53,015 nt of DNA from an uncultured Bacteroidales bacterium (GTDB lineage: Bacteria > Bacteroidota > Bacteroidia > Bacteroidales > UBA932): NCBI GenBank assembly GCA_946410455.1, contig CAMKAJ010000014.1, forward strand, positions 1 through 53,015, given 5' to 3'. Below the pieces are notes generated by a model. The model ran no database searches and was not told the DNA's origin. It saw only the letters and a program-made list of their open reading frames with translations. Shown here in pieces: positions 44,322 through 53,015 of this stretch. Made by a program: the position numbers and the translations under genes. Positions within the stretch are counted from its first letter, which is position 1. Every line of letters begins with the position of its first letter.

Positions 44322-47099
44322 ATGAAAAAGACTAGATTATTTGCATTTGCAGCTATTGCGGCCTTGCTTTCTTTTAGCTCTTGCAAAAAAGAGGCTATCA
44401 TAGAAGTTGTTCCTGTTGAAGAATCTCCTAAAGCCGAGATATCTTTAATCGCATACGGAGAGTCTGACGCAAAGGTCTCTCTGGATTTCGAGAAGTCTCC
44501 GGCACTTAACTGGGCCGATTCAGACCTGATTGCCGTTTTTGACGGTCAGTCCAAAAATCAATTCAGTGTAGTAGAAGGTTCCAACACCGGAGCAAGCGCC
44601 GTATTTGCAGGTATGGCAGCTCCTGGTGCAGACCTCTATGCCGTATATCCCTACGACTCCGCTGTTTCTCTTTCTGAGGAGAGCCTGACTATATCTATTC
44701 CTTTGCAGCAGGTTATCGCTGCCGGAGCTTGCGTAGATACTACAGCTATCGTGAGCGTGGGCAAGGCTGCTGAGGGTAAGATAGAGTTCAAGCAAGTTTG
44801 CGGACTTGTAAAGATTGAGCTTGAGAGAGGAGGAATCAATAAGATAATTCTCAGTGGTAACGCCCTGTGCGGTGAGGCTATAGTTGCTGCCGACGGCACT
44901 ATCGTTTCAGTGCCAAGCGCAGGAAACTTCGTTGAACTTAGCTACGAGGGTGGAGCCAATTTCCCTGCAGGAACTTATTACGTAGCTGTGTTGCCCGGGG
45001 TAACAGAGGCCGGCAGCTTCAATATTCAACTTATTGGAGGCGGCGGACTGAGCTGGGAGAAGGCTGCTTCTTCTGCAGTAACTATCGCACGCCGTGAGGT
45101 TATTGGAGCAGGAGTAGTTGACGGCGCTGCATCCTTCGTGCGTCATATTACTAACAAAGACGAGCTCTTTGCCTGGGGCGAGGCCATGAGCAAGGAGAGC
45201 GGAGTCACTGTCTGGCTCGATGCCGACATTGACTGCGGTTCCACCCCCTGGAACGGCACTGGAGCTACTTTCGACGGTATCTTTGAGGGACAGGGACACA
45301 TGATTTACAACCTCGTTGTGAATTACGACGGAGACACCGGATTTATCTCCAGGCTCACAGGCACTCTCAAAGACCTCACTGTAGGTTCTTCCGACGGCCA
45401 GAGCTACGACGGAAAGTCTGTTATCACCCATAACGGCACCTCCGAGGACAATGCTGATACTCACTATGTTGGCCTCGTTGGCCGTATTGCAGGCGACGGA
45501 ACCATGGAAAACGTTGTCAACTATGCTAACATAGTAGTAGCCGCCACCAATACCAGGGCCTATGTGGGCGGCTTGGTGGGTCTTGTGCCGAATGAAGAAA
45601 AAGCTACGATGATGAGCTGTATCAATTACGGTTCCGTTACCAACAATTCCACTTGGGCCGGTGGTCAGACTCGTATGGGAGGCATACTCGGCCAGTGCAG
45701 CGGTACGCTTGAGGCGTCCGGCCTTGAGAACTATGGCGCCATTACCGTCAATAACAGCGTAACCAACTTCGTCGGCGGCCTTTGTGGCGACCTCGGAAGC
45801 GATTCTTCTATATCTTTCGCCAGCAACCACGGTACTATTACCTTCACCGACGGTGGCGGCCAGAAGACCTACATCGGCGGCTGCTTTGGGTCAGTGCGCA
45901 GCGCAATTGTAATGGGATGTGAGAACTACGCTCCTATTACAGTAACCCGTAATGCAGAGCATTGGTTCGGAGGTATCGCAGGCTTCATGGAGTCTGGCGA
46001 ATCATCGCTTCAGGAATGCATTAACTATCAGGAAGCTACACTTGAGGTTGCTTCTTCCGTAGCCAAGCGCGTGTGTATGGGTGGTATAGTCGGAGGTTGC
46101 CAGTACAACGGCAGCGGCCCGTTTGCGGCTACTTTCGAGTCTTGCTTAAACGAGGCAAACATTATCAACAATGGCGCAGCGTCTGATTTCGGCGGTATTG
46201 CCGGTCTGATCGACAATTATTTCGCTGGCTCTGTAATATCCATCAACAATTGCGAAAACACAGGAGCTGTTACCAGTGCAGTGTTTGATGACGGTGGCGC
46301 TCTCAATCGTGAGCTCCGCGTAGGTGGAATCATAGGCGGTACCGATCCTGAGACTGAAGGAAGTGATTTGGTCTTTAAAGGTTGCGTGAACCGGGGAGTG
46401 GTATCGGTATCCGGGACCATGAAGAAAGGTGCATCTGTGCGTGTTGGCGGCATTGTGGGTAATACTTATGCAAATACCGTTGTGAATGGATGCAAGAATT
46501 TTGGTGACGTAGGATGCTACAAGACCGGTACCGGTGATGCCGGAGTTGCTCGCTTTACCATTGGCGGTATTGTTGGCTACGTTCATAGTCGTTCATCCAA
46601 TCGTTTCCAGCAGATTATCGATTGCATCAATACTGGCACCGTTTCTTCGTCGCGTACATTCAGTGTCCAGTACATAGGAGGTATCATTGGAGGTGGAGAA
46701 AGGGGAGATGCCCAGCCCTATGTGCAGGTAAGCGGATGTAAGAATTATGGAGAGGTATCTGCTGTAAAAACAACAGATACTATGGTTGGTGGTCTGTGCG
46801 GTTACACCATTTATACTATTGCTGACTGCTCCAACTTCGGCAACGTTACCGGAGGCTCATGGAACGGTGCAATTGTGGGTGATGGTAATGCTAATACAGT
46901 AATGACAACCGGCCTCTGCGTAGGAGATGCCGTTGAAGTTACGGGCGCTGCAAACCAGAGTGTGAAATATACCGAAGGGAAGAAGACATATTCCTTCCCT
47001 AAAGCAGATTCTATAGAAGAACGTTGGTTCAGCGGGTGGGCAGCAGATGGCGCTGCCATCACCGTTACCGTGGTAGACCAAGAAACATATGCCGAATAA
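44322..47099 (+). CDS. Fimbrillin-like/GLUG-repeat surface lipoprotein 1
   Basis: A 925-residue lipoprotein (signal ending LSFSSC, lipid Cys about 21). Residues about 35-265 look like a fimbrillin (Mfa-like) domain: ALNWADSDLIAVFDGQS, DLYAVYPYD and FPAGTYYVAVLPG. The rest is a long GLUG-type beta-helix with about a dozen turns marked by GG(I/L)xG (VGGLVGLVP, MGGILGQCSG, VGGLCGDLG, IGGCFGSVRS, FGGIAGFMES, MGGIVGGCQY, FGGIAGLID, VGGIIGGTD, VGGIVGNTY, IGGIVGYVH, IGGIIGGGE, VGGLCGYTI). It closes with a conserved tail (WFSGWAADGAAITVTVVDQETYAE). Probably surface-exposed; binding or adhesion is inferred. First of three paralogues. Confidence 0.78.
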   Translation: MKKTRLFAFAAIAALLSFSSCKKEAIIEVVPVEESPKAEISLIAYGESDAKVSLDFEKSPALNWADSDLIAVFDGQSKNQFSVVEGSNTGASAVFAGMAAPGADLYAVYPYDSAVSLSEESLTISIPLQQVIAAGACVDTTAIVSVGKAAEGKIEFKQVCGLVKIELERGGINKIILSGNALCGEAIVAADGTIVSVPSAGNFVELSYEGGANFPAGTYYVAVLPGVTEAGSFNIQLIGGGGLSWEKAASSAVTIARREVIGAGVVDGAASFVRHITNKDELFAWGEAMSKESGVTVWLDADIDCGSTPWNGTGATFDGIFEGQGHMIYNLVVNYDGDTGFISRLTGTLKDLTVGSSDGQSYDGKSVITHNGTSEDNADTHYVGLVGRIAGDGTMENVVNYANIVVAATNTRAYVGGLVGLVPNEEKATMMSCINYGSVTNNSTWAGGQTRMGGILGQCSGTLEASGLENYGAITVNNSVTNFVGGLCGDLGSDSSISFASNHGTITFTDGGGQKTYIGGCFGSVRSAIVMGCENYAPITVTRNAEHWFGGIAGFMESGESSLQECINYQEATLEVASSVAKRVCMGGIVGGCQYNGSGPFAATFESCLNEANIINNGAASDFGGIAGLIDNYFAGSVISINNCENTGAVTSAVFDDGGALNRELRVGGIIGGTDPETEGSDLVFKGCVNRGVVSVSGTMKKGASVRVGGIVGNTYANTVVNGCKNFGDVGCYKTGTGDAGVARFTIGGIVGYVHSRSSNRFQQIIDCINTGTVSSSRTFSVQYIGGIIGGGERGDAQPYVQVSGCKNYGEVSAVKTTDTMVGGLCGYTIYTIADCSNFGNVTGGSWNGAIVGDGNANTVMTTGLCVGDAVEVTGAANQSVKYTEGKKTYSFPKADSIEERWFSGWAADGAAITVTVVDQETYAE

Positions 47100-47121
47100 A
47101 TTTTGATTAAAGACTTGTTCA

Positions 47122-50100
47122 ATGAAGAATATTAGAATTTTTACAGCGGCATCCTTTGCGATTCTCCTTCTGGCTTCCTGCACGCAGGAAATCAGCGTTG
47201 ACCTTGTGAAGGATGAGTTTGCAGAGAAAGTCCCTCTGTCATTTGTCGCAACGGATGAGCAGGACAACGACACCGAGTCCAAAGTTGCGCTTGACTTCGG
47301 TCAGACAGCTAATGTCCGCTGGCAAAACAGCGACAAGATTGCCATATTCGATGGCACTGCCAAAAATGAGTTCGGTATCGAGTCCGGTACCAACACCGGT
47401 GCTACGGCTACCTTTACCGGAAATGTAACCAAGGGTTACTCCAGCCTTTGTGCAGTTTATCCATATTCTGCCGGTAATTCCCGTAGCGGAAGCAGTATTA
47501 CTGTGAACGTGCCTTCAGAGCAGATTGTCAGCGTGGGAGCAAATGCAGACCCGGCTGCCCTCGTCTCCGTGGGCTATCGGGCGGGCACAAGCGGCAGCAT
47601 CGAGTTTAAGCAGGTATGTGCCTTGGTGAAGTTCGAGATTGCTACCAGCGACATTTCCCAGGTGGTAATCCGTGGTACCAAGCTTAGTGGTACAGCTACT
47701 GTTGCAGCTTCTACCGGTCTTCTTTCATCGGTAACGGAAGGCGTTGACTATGTTGCGATTTCTTATGCAGATGGTAACTTCCCTCAGGGGAAATATTATG
47801 CTGCCGTGCTTCCGGGTACTACCGCAGCTGGCAACTTCTCCGTGGAGTTTGTAGAGAGCTCCGGACTGTCCCACGCCCGGGCAACCTCGTCCTCTCTTAC
47901 CTTCATCCGTAAGCAGGGCAAGTCCGCTGGCTCCGCCACGGGCACCTGGGGTGACGCCTGGACCACCGTGCGCCATATTTTCAACAAAGCCCAGTTGGAT
48001 GCATGGGGTACTGCAATGGAGGCCGACGAAGATGGCATGACAGTGTACCTGGATGCCGACATCGATTATGAAGGCGGCAACTGGAACCACCCCGGCGCAG
48101 AATTCAACGGCACCCTCAATGGCCAGGGCCATAAGATTTACAATATCATTGTAGAGACCGCTTCCAAGACCGGATTCTTCTATACCCTGGATGGTATTGT
48201 CAAAGACCTGGTCTTCGGGTCGTCCAATGGTTCCTCATGGGACGGCGTTTCGCGCATATCCCATGTGGGAACGGCCGGAGAAATAGAGTATGTGGCCCTT
48301 GCCTGCCGTCTTACCGGAAAGGGCTGCATGGAGGGAGTGACAAACTTTGCCAAGGTTGAAGTTCCTTCCTCTTCCAACTCCAGGGCCTATGTTGGCGGCC
48401 TGGTGGGCGTGGTGCCGGATACTGCCGTCGCAGTTGAAATCCAGAACTGTAAAAACTACGGTGCAATTAGCAACAACTCTAGCTGGACAGGTGATGAAAC
48501 CCGTATGGGCGGTATCCTGGGACAGTGTAGCGGGGCTATTACGGCCTCGGGGCTGGAGAACCGTGGAGCAATTACCGTAAACAACGAGGTTACCACTTTC
48601 ATAGGCGGACTATGCGGAGACCTGGCAAGCGGATCGACTGTAACCGGTTCCAGCAACTATGGGACAATCACCTTCCAGGACAGCGGATCCAAAACGACTT
48701 ACCTTGGTGGCTGTTTCGGCTCAGTCAGAGGCAATCCTGCAACACGGGTTTCCGACTGCCACAACTATGCGGCTATTACAGCTACCCGTGATGTCCAGCA
48801 TCGTTTTGGCGGCATTACGGGCTTTTTACAGTCCGGTACTCTTTCCTTGATTGCTTGCACAAACCACGCCGGGGCAGACCTTACCGTCGCCTCCACTTCC
48901 GGTAAACGTACAACTTTGGGCGGTATTGCAGGTTCTTGCCTGAATGGCAAGGACAATACGATGACTGTTACCATCCAGGACTGCAAGAACGAGGCCTCCG
49001 TCATCAACAACGGCGCGGCTTCTGAGATCGGCGGTATCGTCGGCATGCTGGACAGCGAATATCCCGGAGCTGCACATACCTTCAGCGTTCTGAACTGCGA
49101 GAATGCGGGTGCCGTAACAAACGCGGCGGAAGATGCTTCCTTGGGCAACCTGGGCCGCGAACTCCGTATCGGCGGAATAATCGGCTCTTCCGACGCGGAC
49201 TCCGGACTTCTGAGTATTATCGTTCGTTCCTGCTTCAATAAGGGAGACGTTACGACTTCCGGTGCCCTTTCCAGCGGCAAGGCCGTACGTATTGGAGGTA
49301 TATCCGGACTGGCATGGTACGATGCACAAATTGACAAATGTACCAACCTTGGCGCAGTAACGTGCAATGCTGCAGGAACGGACGGAGGTGCTACCATGAA
49401 CATTGGCGGCATCGTCGGATTCTTCGAGGCGAGGACGTCTTCCCGCTACCAGAAGATTACTGATTGTGTGAATACCGGCGAGGCTTCATCGATCAGGAAT
49501 GTCGGAACGCAGTACATCGGCGGCATCCTTGGTTCTGTCAACAATGCCGGAGGCTACAGCAACTACGGCCTCGTGGACGGTAGCAAGAACTACGGTACTG
49601 TGTCCGCAACGAGGACAGTCAATACGATGGTCGGCGGCGTGTGCGGCTATGCCAAGCACACGGTATCCAACTGTTCCAACTTTGGCAGTGTTTCGGGCGG
49701 AGCCTGGAATGGTGCCATTATAGGAGACGGCAACAGCGCGGCTGTTCTCACCACCGGTCTTAAGGTTGGCAATGGTGTTGAGGTGACTGGAGCGACCAAT
49801 GCCGGAACCAAATACAGCAACGGGAATACCACCTACTCGTTCACTACAACTTTGACGAATGAGAAGAAGTGGTTCAGCGGATGGGCCGACCCGGCCATTA
49901 CCGTTACCGTAGTGGATCAGGAATCCTACGATGGCGGAACAACCCCTGCCGAGACCGGCGGTTATCTCTTTGCTCACACAGGCAACGGCGACGGGAACTA
50001 TTATCGCATGTTCTATGCTATCTCTCAGGACGGTCTTAGCTGGACTGAGCTTAACAGCGGCGAGTCTCCTATGCCTACCTATTATGGCTTCCCGTACATC

Positions 50101-50856
50101 ACTAAAGACACAGAAGGTACCTATTGGCTGGTGGGAATCAGCAACACCGTTCCACGTCATCCCATGATATGGAAGTCTTCCGATTGTGTAGCCTGGAACC
50201 TGGTAAAGAATATACCCCGTTCCGTCATGGCTCTGCCGGACGGCTACGAGAACGATACCAATTCTTTCGGAGCGGTAAAAATATTCTCCGATCCAGTATC
50301 CGGAAAGTTCATGCTCACATGGCATGCTTCCGAGTCCGGCAAGACGGATAGTGACAAGTGGGAGTCTATGCGTATTTTCTACACGCTTACCAGCGATTTC
50401 GAGACCTTTACTCCAGCGCAGAAGCTGTTCGACTTCGATACTGCGCAGATCGACGCCATCATCTACTATAGAGGAGGGAAGTACTATGCCGTTTATAAGG
50501 ATGAACGCACCAAGGACAGTTCCTCCGCTTACTACAAGCGTCCCCGTATGTGCACGTCCACATCGCTGAATTATGGCTACAGCCAGCCGGGAAGCGGCCT
50601 GACCGACCGTTACCGGGAAGCCCCCACCCTTGTGGAATCCCCCACCTCCGGCAAGTGGTACTTGTACGTAGAGTATTATGGTGGATCCGATAATATTTAT
50701 GAGTGTTACCAGGCGACGTCTCTTACCAGCAGCTGGTCCAAGGTGAACAGCTTTACGCCTCCTACCGCCAAGAGCGGCAGCATCTGTCGCCACGGCTGCG
50801 TGGTTCCTGTTGATGCAAAGACTTACCGCAGACTCCAGGCGGCGTATGGAAAATAA
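47122..50856 (+). CDS. Fimbrillin-like/GLUG-repeat lipoprotein 2 fused to the GH43-like propeller
   Basis: A 1244-residue lipoprotein (signal ending LLASC, lipid Cys about 20). It has the same fimbrillin-like domain (about 30-265: VRWQNSDKIAIFDGTA, SLCAVYPYS, FPQGKYYAAVLPG) and GLUG beta-helix (about 280-905) as its neighbours, with the same closing tail (WFSGWADPAITVTVVDQESYD). Where paralogue 1 stops, a five-bladed propeller follows (about 944-1244), closely matching the separate gene at 43105-44151 (LFAHTGNGDGNYYRMFYAIS, DGYENDTNSFGAVK, ICRHGCVVPVDAKTY). The altered GH43 positions are shared too (YGFPYI, FGAVK; EAPTL kept). It looks like the product of a gene fusion within this operon. Confidence 0.8.
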   Translation: MKNIRIFTAASFAILLLASCTQEISVDLVKDEFAEKVPLSFVATDEQDNDTESKVALDFGQTANVRWQNSDKIAIFDGTAKNEFGIESGTNTGATATFTGNVTKGYSSLCAVYPYSAGNSRSGSSITVNVPSEQIVSVGANADPAALVSVGYRAGTSGSIEFKQVCALVKFEIATSDISQVVIRGTKLSGTATVAASTGLLSSVTEGVDYVAISYADGNFPQGKYYAAVLPGTTAAGNFSVEFVESSGLSHARATSSSLTFIRKQGKSAGSATGTWGDAWTTVRHIFNKAQLDAWGTAMEADEDGMTVYLDADIDYEGGNWNHPGAEFNGTLNGQGHKIYNIIVETASKTGFFYTLDGIVKDLVFGSSNGSSWDGVSRISHVGTAGEIEYVALACRLTGKGCMEGVTNFAKVEVPSSSNSRAYVGGLVGVVPDTAVAVEIQNCKNYGAISNNSSWTGDETRMGGILGQCSGAITASGLENRGAITVNNEVTTFIGGLCGDLASGSTVTGSSNYGTITFQDSGSKTTYLGGCFGSVRGNPATRVSDCHNYAAITATRDVQHRFGGITGFLQSGTLSLIACTNHAGADLTVASTSGKRTTLGGIAGSCLNGKDNTMTVTIQDCKNEASVINNGAASEIGGIVGMLDSEYPGAAHTFSVLNCENAGAVTNAAEDASLGNLGRELRIGGIIGSSDADSGLLSIIVRSCFNKGDVTTSGALSSGKAVRIGGISGLAWYDAQIDKCTNLGAVTCNAAGTDGGATMNIGGIVGFFEARTSSRYQKITDCVNTGEASSIRNVGTQYIGGILGSVNNAGGYSNYGLVDGSKNYGTVSATRTVNTMVGGVCGYAKHTVSNCSNFGSVSGGAWNGAIIGDGNSAAVLTTGLKVGNGVEVTGATNAGTKYSNGNTTYSFTTTLTNEKKWFSGWADPAITVTVVDQESYDGGTTPAETGGYLFAHTGNGDGNYYRMFYAISQDGLSWTELNSGESPMPTYYGFPYITKDTEGTYWLVGISNTVPRHPMIWKSSDCVAWNLVKNIPRSVMALPDGYENDTNSFGAVKIFSDPVSGKFMLTWHASESGKTDSDKWESMRIFYTLTSDFETFTPAQKLFDFDTAQIDAIIYYRGGKYYAVYKDERTKDSSSAYYKRPRMCTSTSLNYGYSQPGSGLTDRYREAPTLVESPTSGKWYLYVEYYGGSDNIYECYQATSLTSSWSKVNSFTPPTAKSGSICRHGCVVPVDAKTYRRLQAAYGK
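48991..49104 (+). repeat. Segment nearly identical to 52895-53008
   Basis: Counting by eye, 107 of 114 bases match the segment at a constant offset of 3904, with no gaps and one unbroken run of 35 identical bases. Six of seven differences look synonymous. This marks recent duplication or gene conversion between GLUG paralogues 2 and 3. Confidence 0.85.
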
Positions 50857-50869
50857 AAAGGAACAAAAT

Positions 50870-51019
50870 ATGAAAACCAACAATCGCTTCTGTTACAAGG
50901 CTCCCGTAGCTGATGTAAGCAGCATGGACCTGTTTGCCTCGATTATGGTTACAAGCTCTGTCGACGGCTCTTCTTCAGAAAACTTTCAGGATGAAAGCGA
51001 GTTTACTCCTATATGGTAG
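50870..51019 (+). CDS. Small acidic protein of 49 residues ending in Trp
   Basis: ATG 50870 lies 13 bases after the propeller-fused gene; the frame ends TAG at 51017-51019, 12 bases before the third lipoprotein. The product begins MKTNNRFCYKAPVADVSSMD and ends DESEFTPIW, with a hydrophobic middle (LFASIMVTSS) and an acidic Ser-rich end. An in-frame ATG at 50810 lies inside the upstream gene and is not used. It matches the 47-residue gene at 44160-44303 in position, size and composition. Function unknown; candidates include a secreted peptide precursor, a chaperone-like partner or a regulator. Confidence 0.65.
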   Translation: MKTNNRFCYKAPVADVSSMDLFASIMVTSSVDGSSSENFQDESEFTPIW

Positions 51020-51031
51020 ATACAAATAATA

Positions 51032-53015
51032 ATGCGCAAGATTCTTAAACACTTATATCTGTTTTACCGCCCCCTCCCTTTGACTATTCTTCTGTTTACG
51101 CTTTCCTGTAAGCAGGATATATGTACAGAGGTCGTCGAGGGTGTGTCTGGTAACGAGATTTCCTTATTGCTATCTGCAACTTCCGAGGATGATACCAAGG
51201 TCACTTTTACCGATTCTCAAAATGTACGATGGGAGAGTACTGACCATGTAGCTGTCTTCGATGGCTCGGCAAAAAGAAACTTTTCGAACCTGTCCGGCTC
51301 CGGGACGTCCGCACTGTTCTCCGGAACGGTGGCAGCTTCGTATTCAAACCTATACACGGTGTATCCCTATTCCGCCGCAGGCTCCCTGTCAGGCTCCAAC
51401 GTTACCGTAACGGTGCCTTCCGAGCAGACGGTGAGTACGGGCAATCGTGTGGATCCTTCCGCCATCGTGTCAGTGGGAAAGGTAAATACCTCGAATATGA
51501 CTGTGGAGTTCAAGCAGGTCTGCGGCCTGGTATCTTTCGAGATAGCTACAAGCAACATCTACAAGGTTATTATCGAGGGAAGCAATATTGCAGGCACGGC
51601 GACGGTAGCTGCTGCAACCGGCGTATTGTCGAGCGTGTCCTCCGGCTCCGGCAGGGTAATCGTAGGCTATTCCGGCGGCGGCAACTTCCCCACAGGTAAA
51701 TACTATGCGGCTGTCCTCCCCGGGACAACGGCAGCGGGTAATTTTGCAGTTGGCTTTGTACATGAGGACGGTATTACCGAGCGTCAGTCGGTGAGCTCTG
51801 CCGTTACCATTGCTCGCAAGGGCCGCAAAGCCGCAGGAACCGTGACGAACGGCAACCCTAAAGTGCGTCATATTTTCAATAAGGCCCAGCTGAACGCCTG
51901 GGGCGCGGCGATGGGTGATAATGGAGGAGATGAGCAGTCCTTTACCGTTTACCTGGATGCCGATATTAACTATGGTTCCGACTACTGGCCTTACACCGCG
52001 AAGGATACTCACTTCAATGGCAATTTCAAGGGGCAGAACCACAAGATTTACAATATGAAGATTGAGTCTGAGACCAATACCAGCTTTATTACCGGTCTTT
52101 ATGGAAGTCTCAATGACGTAATCTTTGGATCTTCGGACGGTGATAGTTGGGACGGAGTGTCTTATATCATGCATACCGGCAATACCGGAGCAATTGAATA
52201 TGTCGGTCTGGTTGGCGAACTGCGGGCAAACAATGCTACGTTTATGACCAATGTGACTAATTTTGCTCCGGTATATGTCCCAAGCGGTTATAATACACGT
52301 GCATTCATCGGTGGGTTGGTAGGCCATATTCAAAGTGGCAAGACAGTTACCATGACTGACTGCAAGAACTACGGATCTGTGAGTAACAGTTCCTCCTGGT
52401 CAGGCAACGAAACCCGTATGGGTGGCATCTTGGGTCAGTGTGACGGCGCTCTTCTCGGTTCCGGACTCGAGAACCACGGCGGCCTGACCGTTGCCAATAA
52501 TGTCACTAATTTCATAGGTGGCTTGTGCGGCGACCTTGGTTCCGGTTCCGTGGTCTCCGGCTCAATCAATTACGGAGCCATCACTTTCTCCGACAGCGGT
52601 ACGCAAACTACTTATCTGGGTGGCTGCTTCGGCTCTGTCCGTGGCTCCATAATATCCAATTGCCATAATTGCGCAGCGATTACCGCAACCCGCAATGCCC
52701 AGCACAGATTCGGGGGTATAACCGGCTTTTTACAGTCCGGCAATATTACCATTAACGACTGTGTCAACCATACGGGGGCTAACCTTACAGTGGAATCCAC
52801 TTCCAGTAAACGTACAACTTTGGGCGGCATCGCCGGAGCATGTCTGAATGGCTCAAGCAGTGCGATGAAGGTCACTATCCAGGACAGCAAGAACGAAGCC
52901 TCCGTCATCAACAACGGCGCTGCCTCTGAGATCGGCGGTATCGTCGGCATGCTGGACAGTGAATATGCCGGAGCGGCACATACCTTCAGCGTCCTGAACT
53001 GCGAGAATACTGGAG
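51032..53015 (+). CDS. Fimbrillin-like/GLUG-repeat lipoprotein 3 (runs off the right edge)
   Basis: Open frame from ATG 51032 to the window end, 661 codons so far. It begins MRKILKHLYLFYRPLPLTIL with a lipoprotein signal ending LFTLSC (lipid Cys 26). The fimbrillin-like domain (VRWESTDHVAVFDGSA, NLYTVYPYSA, FPTGKYYAAVLPG) and GLUG turns (IGGLVGHIQ, MGGILGQCDG, IGGLCGDLGSG, LGGCFGSVRG, FGGITGFLQSG, LGGIAGACLNG, IGGIVGMLDS) follow those of paralogue 2 in the same order. The last 110 or so bases are about 94% identical to 48991-49104. Whether it also ends in a propeller cannot be seen. Confidence 0.85.
   Translation, partial: MRKILKHLYLFYRPLPLTILLFTLSCKQDICTEVVEGVSGNEISLLLSATSEDDTKVTFTDSQNVRWESTDHVAVFDGSAKRNFSNLSGSGTSALFSGTVAASYSNLYTVYPYSAAGSLSGSNVTVTVPSEQTVSTGNRVDPSAIVSVGKVNTSNMTVEFKQVCGLVSFEIATSNIYKVIIEGSNIAGTATVAAATGVLSSVSSGSGRVIVGYSGGGNFPTGKYYAAVLPGTTAAGNFAVGFVHEDGITERQSVSSAVTIARKGRKAAGTVTNGNPKVRHIFNKAQLNAWGAAMGDNGGDEQSFTVYLDADINYGSDYWPYTAKDTHFNGNFKGQNHKIYNMKIESETNTSFITGLYGSLNDVIFGSSDGDSWDGVSYIMHTGNTGAIEYVGLVGELRANNATFMTNVTNFAPVYVPSGYNTRAFIGGLVGHIQSGKTVTMTDCKNYGSVSNSSSWSGNETRMGGILGQCDGALLGSGLENHGGLTVANNVTNFIGGLCGDLGSGSVVSGSINYGAITFSDSGTQTTYLGGCFGSVRGSIISNCHNCAAITATRNAQHRFGGITGFLQSGNITINDCVNHTGANLTVESTSSKRTTLGGIAGACLNGSSSAMKVTIQDSKNEASVINNGAASEIGGIVGMLDSEYAGAAHTFSVLNCENTG
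52895..53008 (+). repeat. Segment nearly identical to 48991-49104
   Basis: Partner of the segment in paralogue 2. It codes the GLUG turn with SEIGGIVGMLDSEY and the start of the next. The similarity continues to the right edge. Confidence 0.85.

Noticed and set aside
49486..50883. Long minus-strand open frame (465 codons) opposite the propeller-fused gene
   Set aside because: It is antisense to a clearly conserved domain shared with another gene, and it has no promoter or domain of its own.
44322..53015. Regularly spaced repeats resembling a CRISPR array
   Set aside because: The recurring GGYGG(C/T)AT words are codons for GG(I/V/L) in GLUG repeats. They are irregularly spaced and in frame, with no cas genes nearby.

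Overview
The window comes from a member of the Bacteroidota, most likely an uncultured gut or rumen Bacteroidales. Evidence: two SusC/SusD pairs, a FecR-type anti-sigma factor, many SusD- and fimbrillin-like lipoproteins, Bacteroidota-restricted families (DUF4954, DUF4199, DUF4295, DUF1735), the thrS-infC-rpmI-rplT and rpmB-rpmG-DUF4295 gene orders, and promoters of the Bacteroides type (TTTG, about 19-20 bases, then TAnnTTTG). Most start codons lack a Shine-Dalgarno sequence. Genus cannot be fixed by reading alone.

Layout. 1-13.9 kb is mostly housekeeping: an FAD oxidoreductase (minus strand), glmS, a DUF4954 protein, then a tightly packed run (EF-hand membrane protein, GT4 glycosyltransferase, lipidated nitroreductase, nitrilase), a convergent S1/P1 nuclease, and rpsO-pnp. 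Two homologous hairpins lie at 13.94-14.03 kb. 14.0-21.6 kb (minus strand) is a nutrient-uptake locus of susC, susD and a calcineurin-like phosphoesterase; its SusC carries a C-terminal OmpA-type peptidoglycan-binding domain. Divergent from it at 21.9-26.6 kb are two paralogous surface lipoproteins with fibronectin-III-like and GLUG-like beta-helix repeats.

26.65-29.4 kb (minus strand) is a compact operon: DUF4199 membrane protein, GT2 glycosyltransferase, rpiB, truB. 29.4-34.4 kb is translation and secretion: thrS (TGS domain missing), infC, rpmI, rplT, lepB, rpmB, rpmG and a DUF4295 small protein, closed by a strong terminator.

34.4 kb to the right edge is one apparent operon of more than 18 kb: ECF sigma factor, FecR anti-sigma, a SusC with an STN signalling domain, SusD, a DUF1735 surface lipoprotein, a five-bladed propeller lipoprotein related to GH43, and three tandem fimbrillin/GLUG-repeat lipoproteins. 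Two of these three are preceded by a tiny acidic protein ending in Trp, and one is fused to the same propeller found upstream. The SusC signal peptide contains a run of nine G that puts the gene out of frame. This may be a phase-variation switch, although a sequencing error must be excluded. The gene set suggests a TonB-dependent receptor that senses a ligand, releases its own sigma factor, and so controls display of a set of large surface beta-helix proteins.

The most unusual items are the SusC-OmpA fusion, the G9 frameshift, the shuffled propeller with apparent loss of catalytic residues, the tiny Trp-ended proteins, and the TGS-less threonyl-tRNA synthetase.
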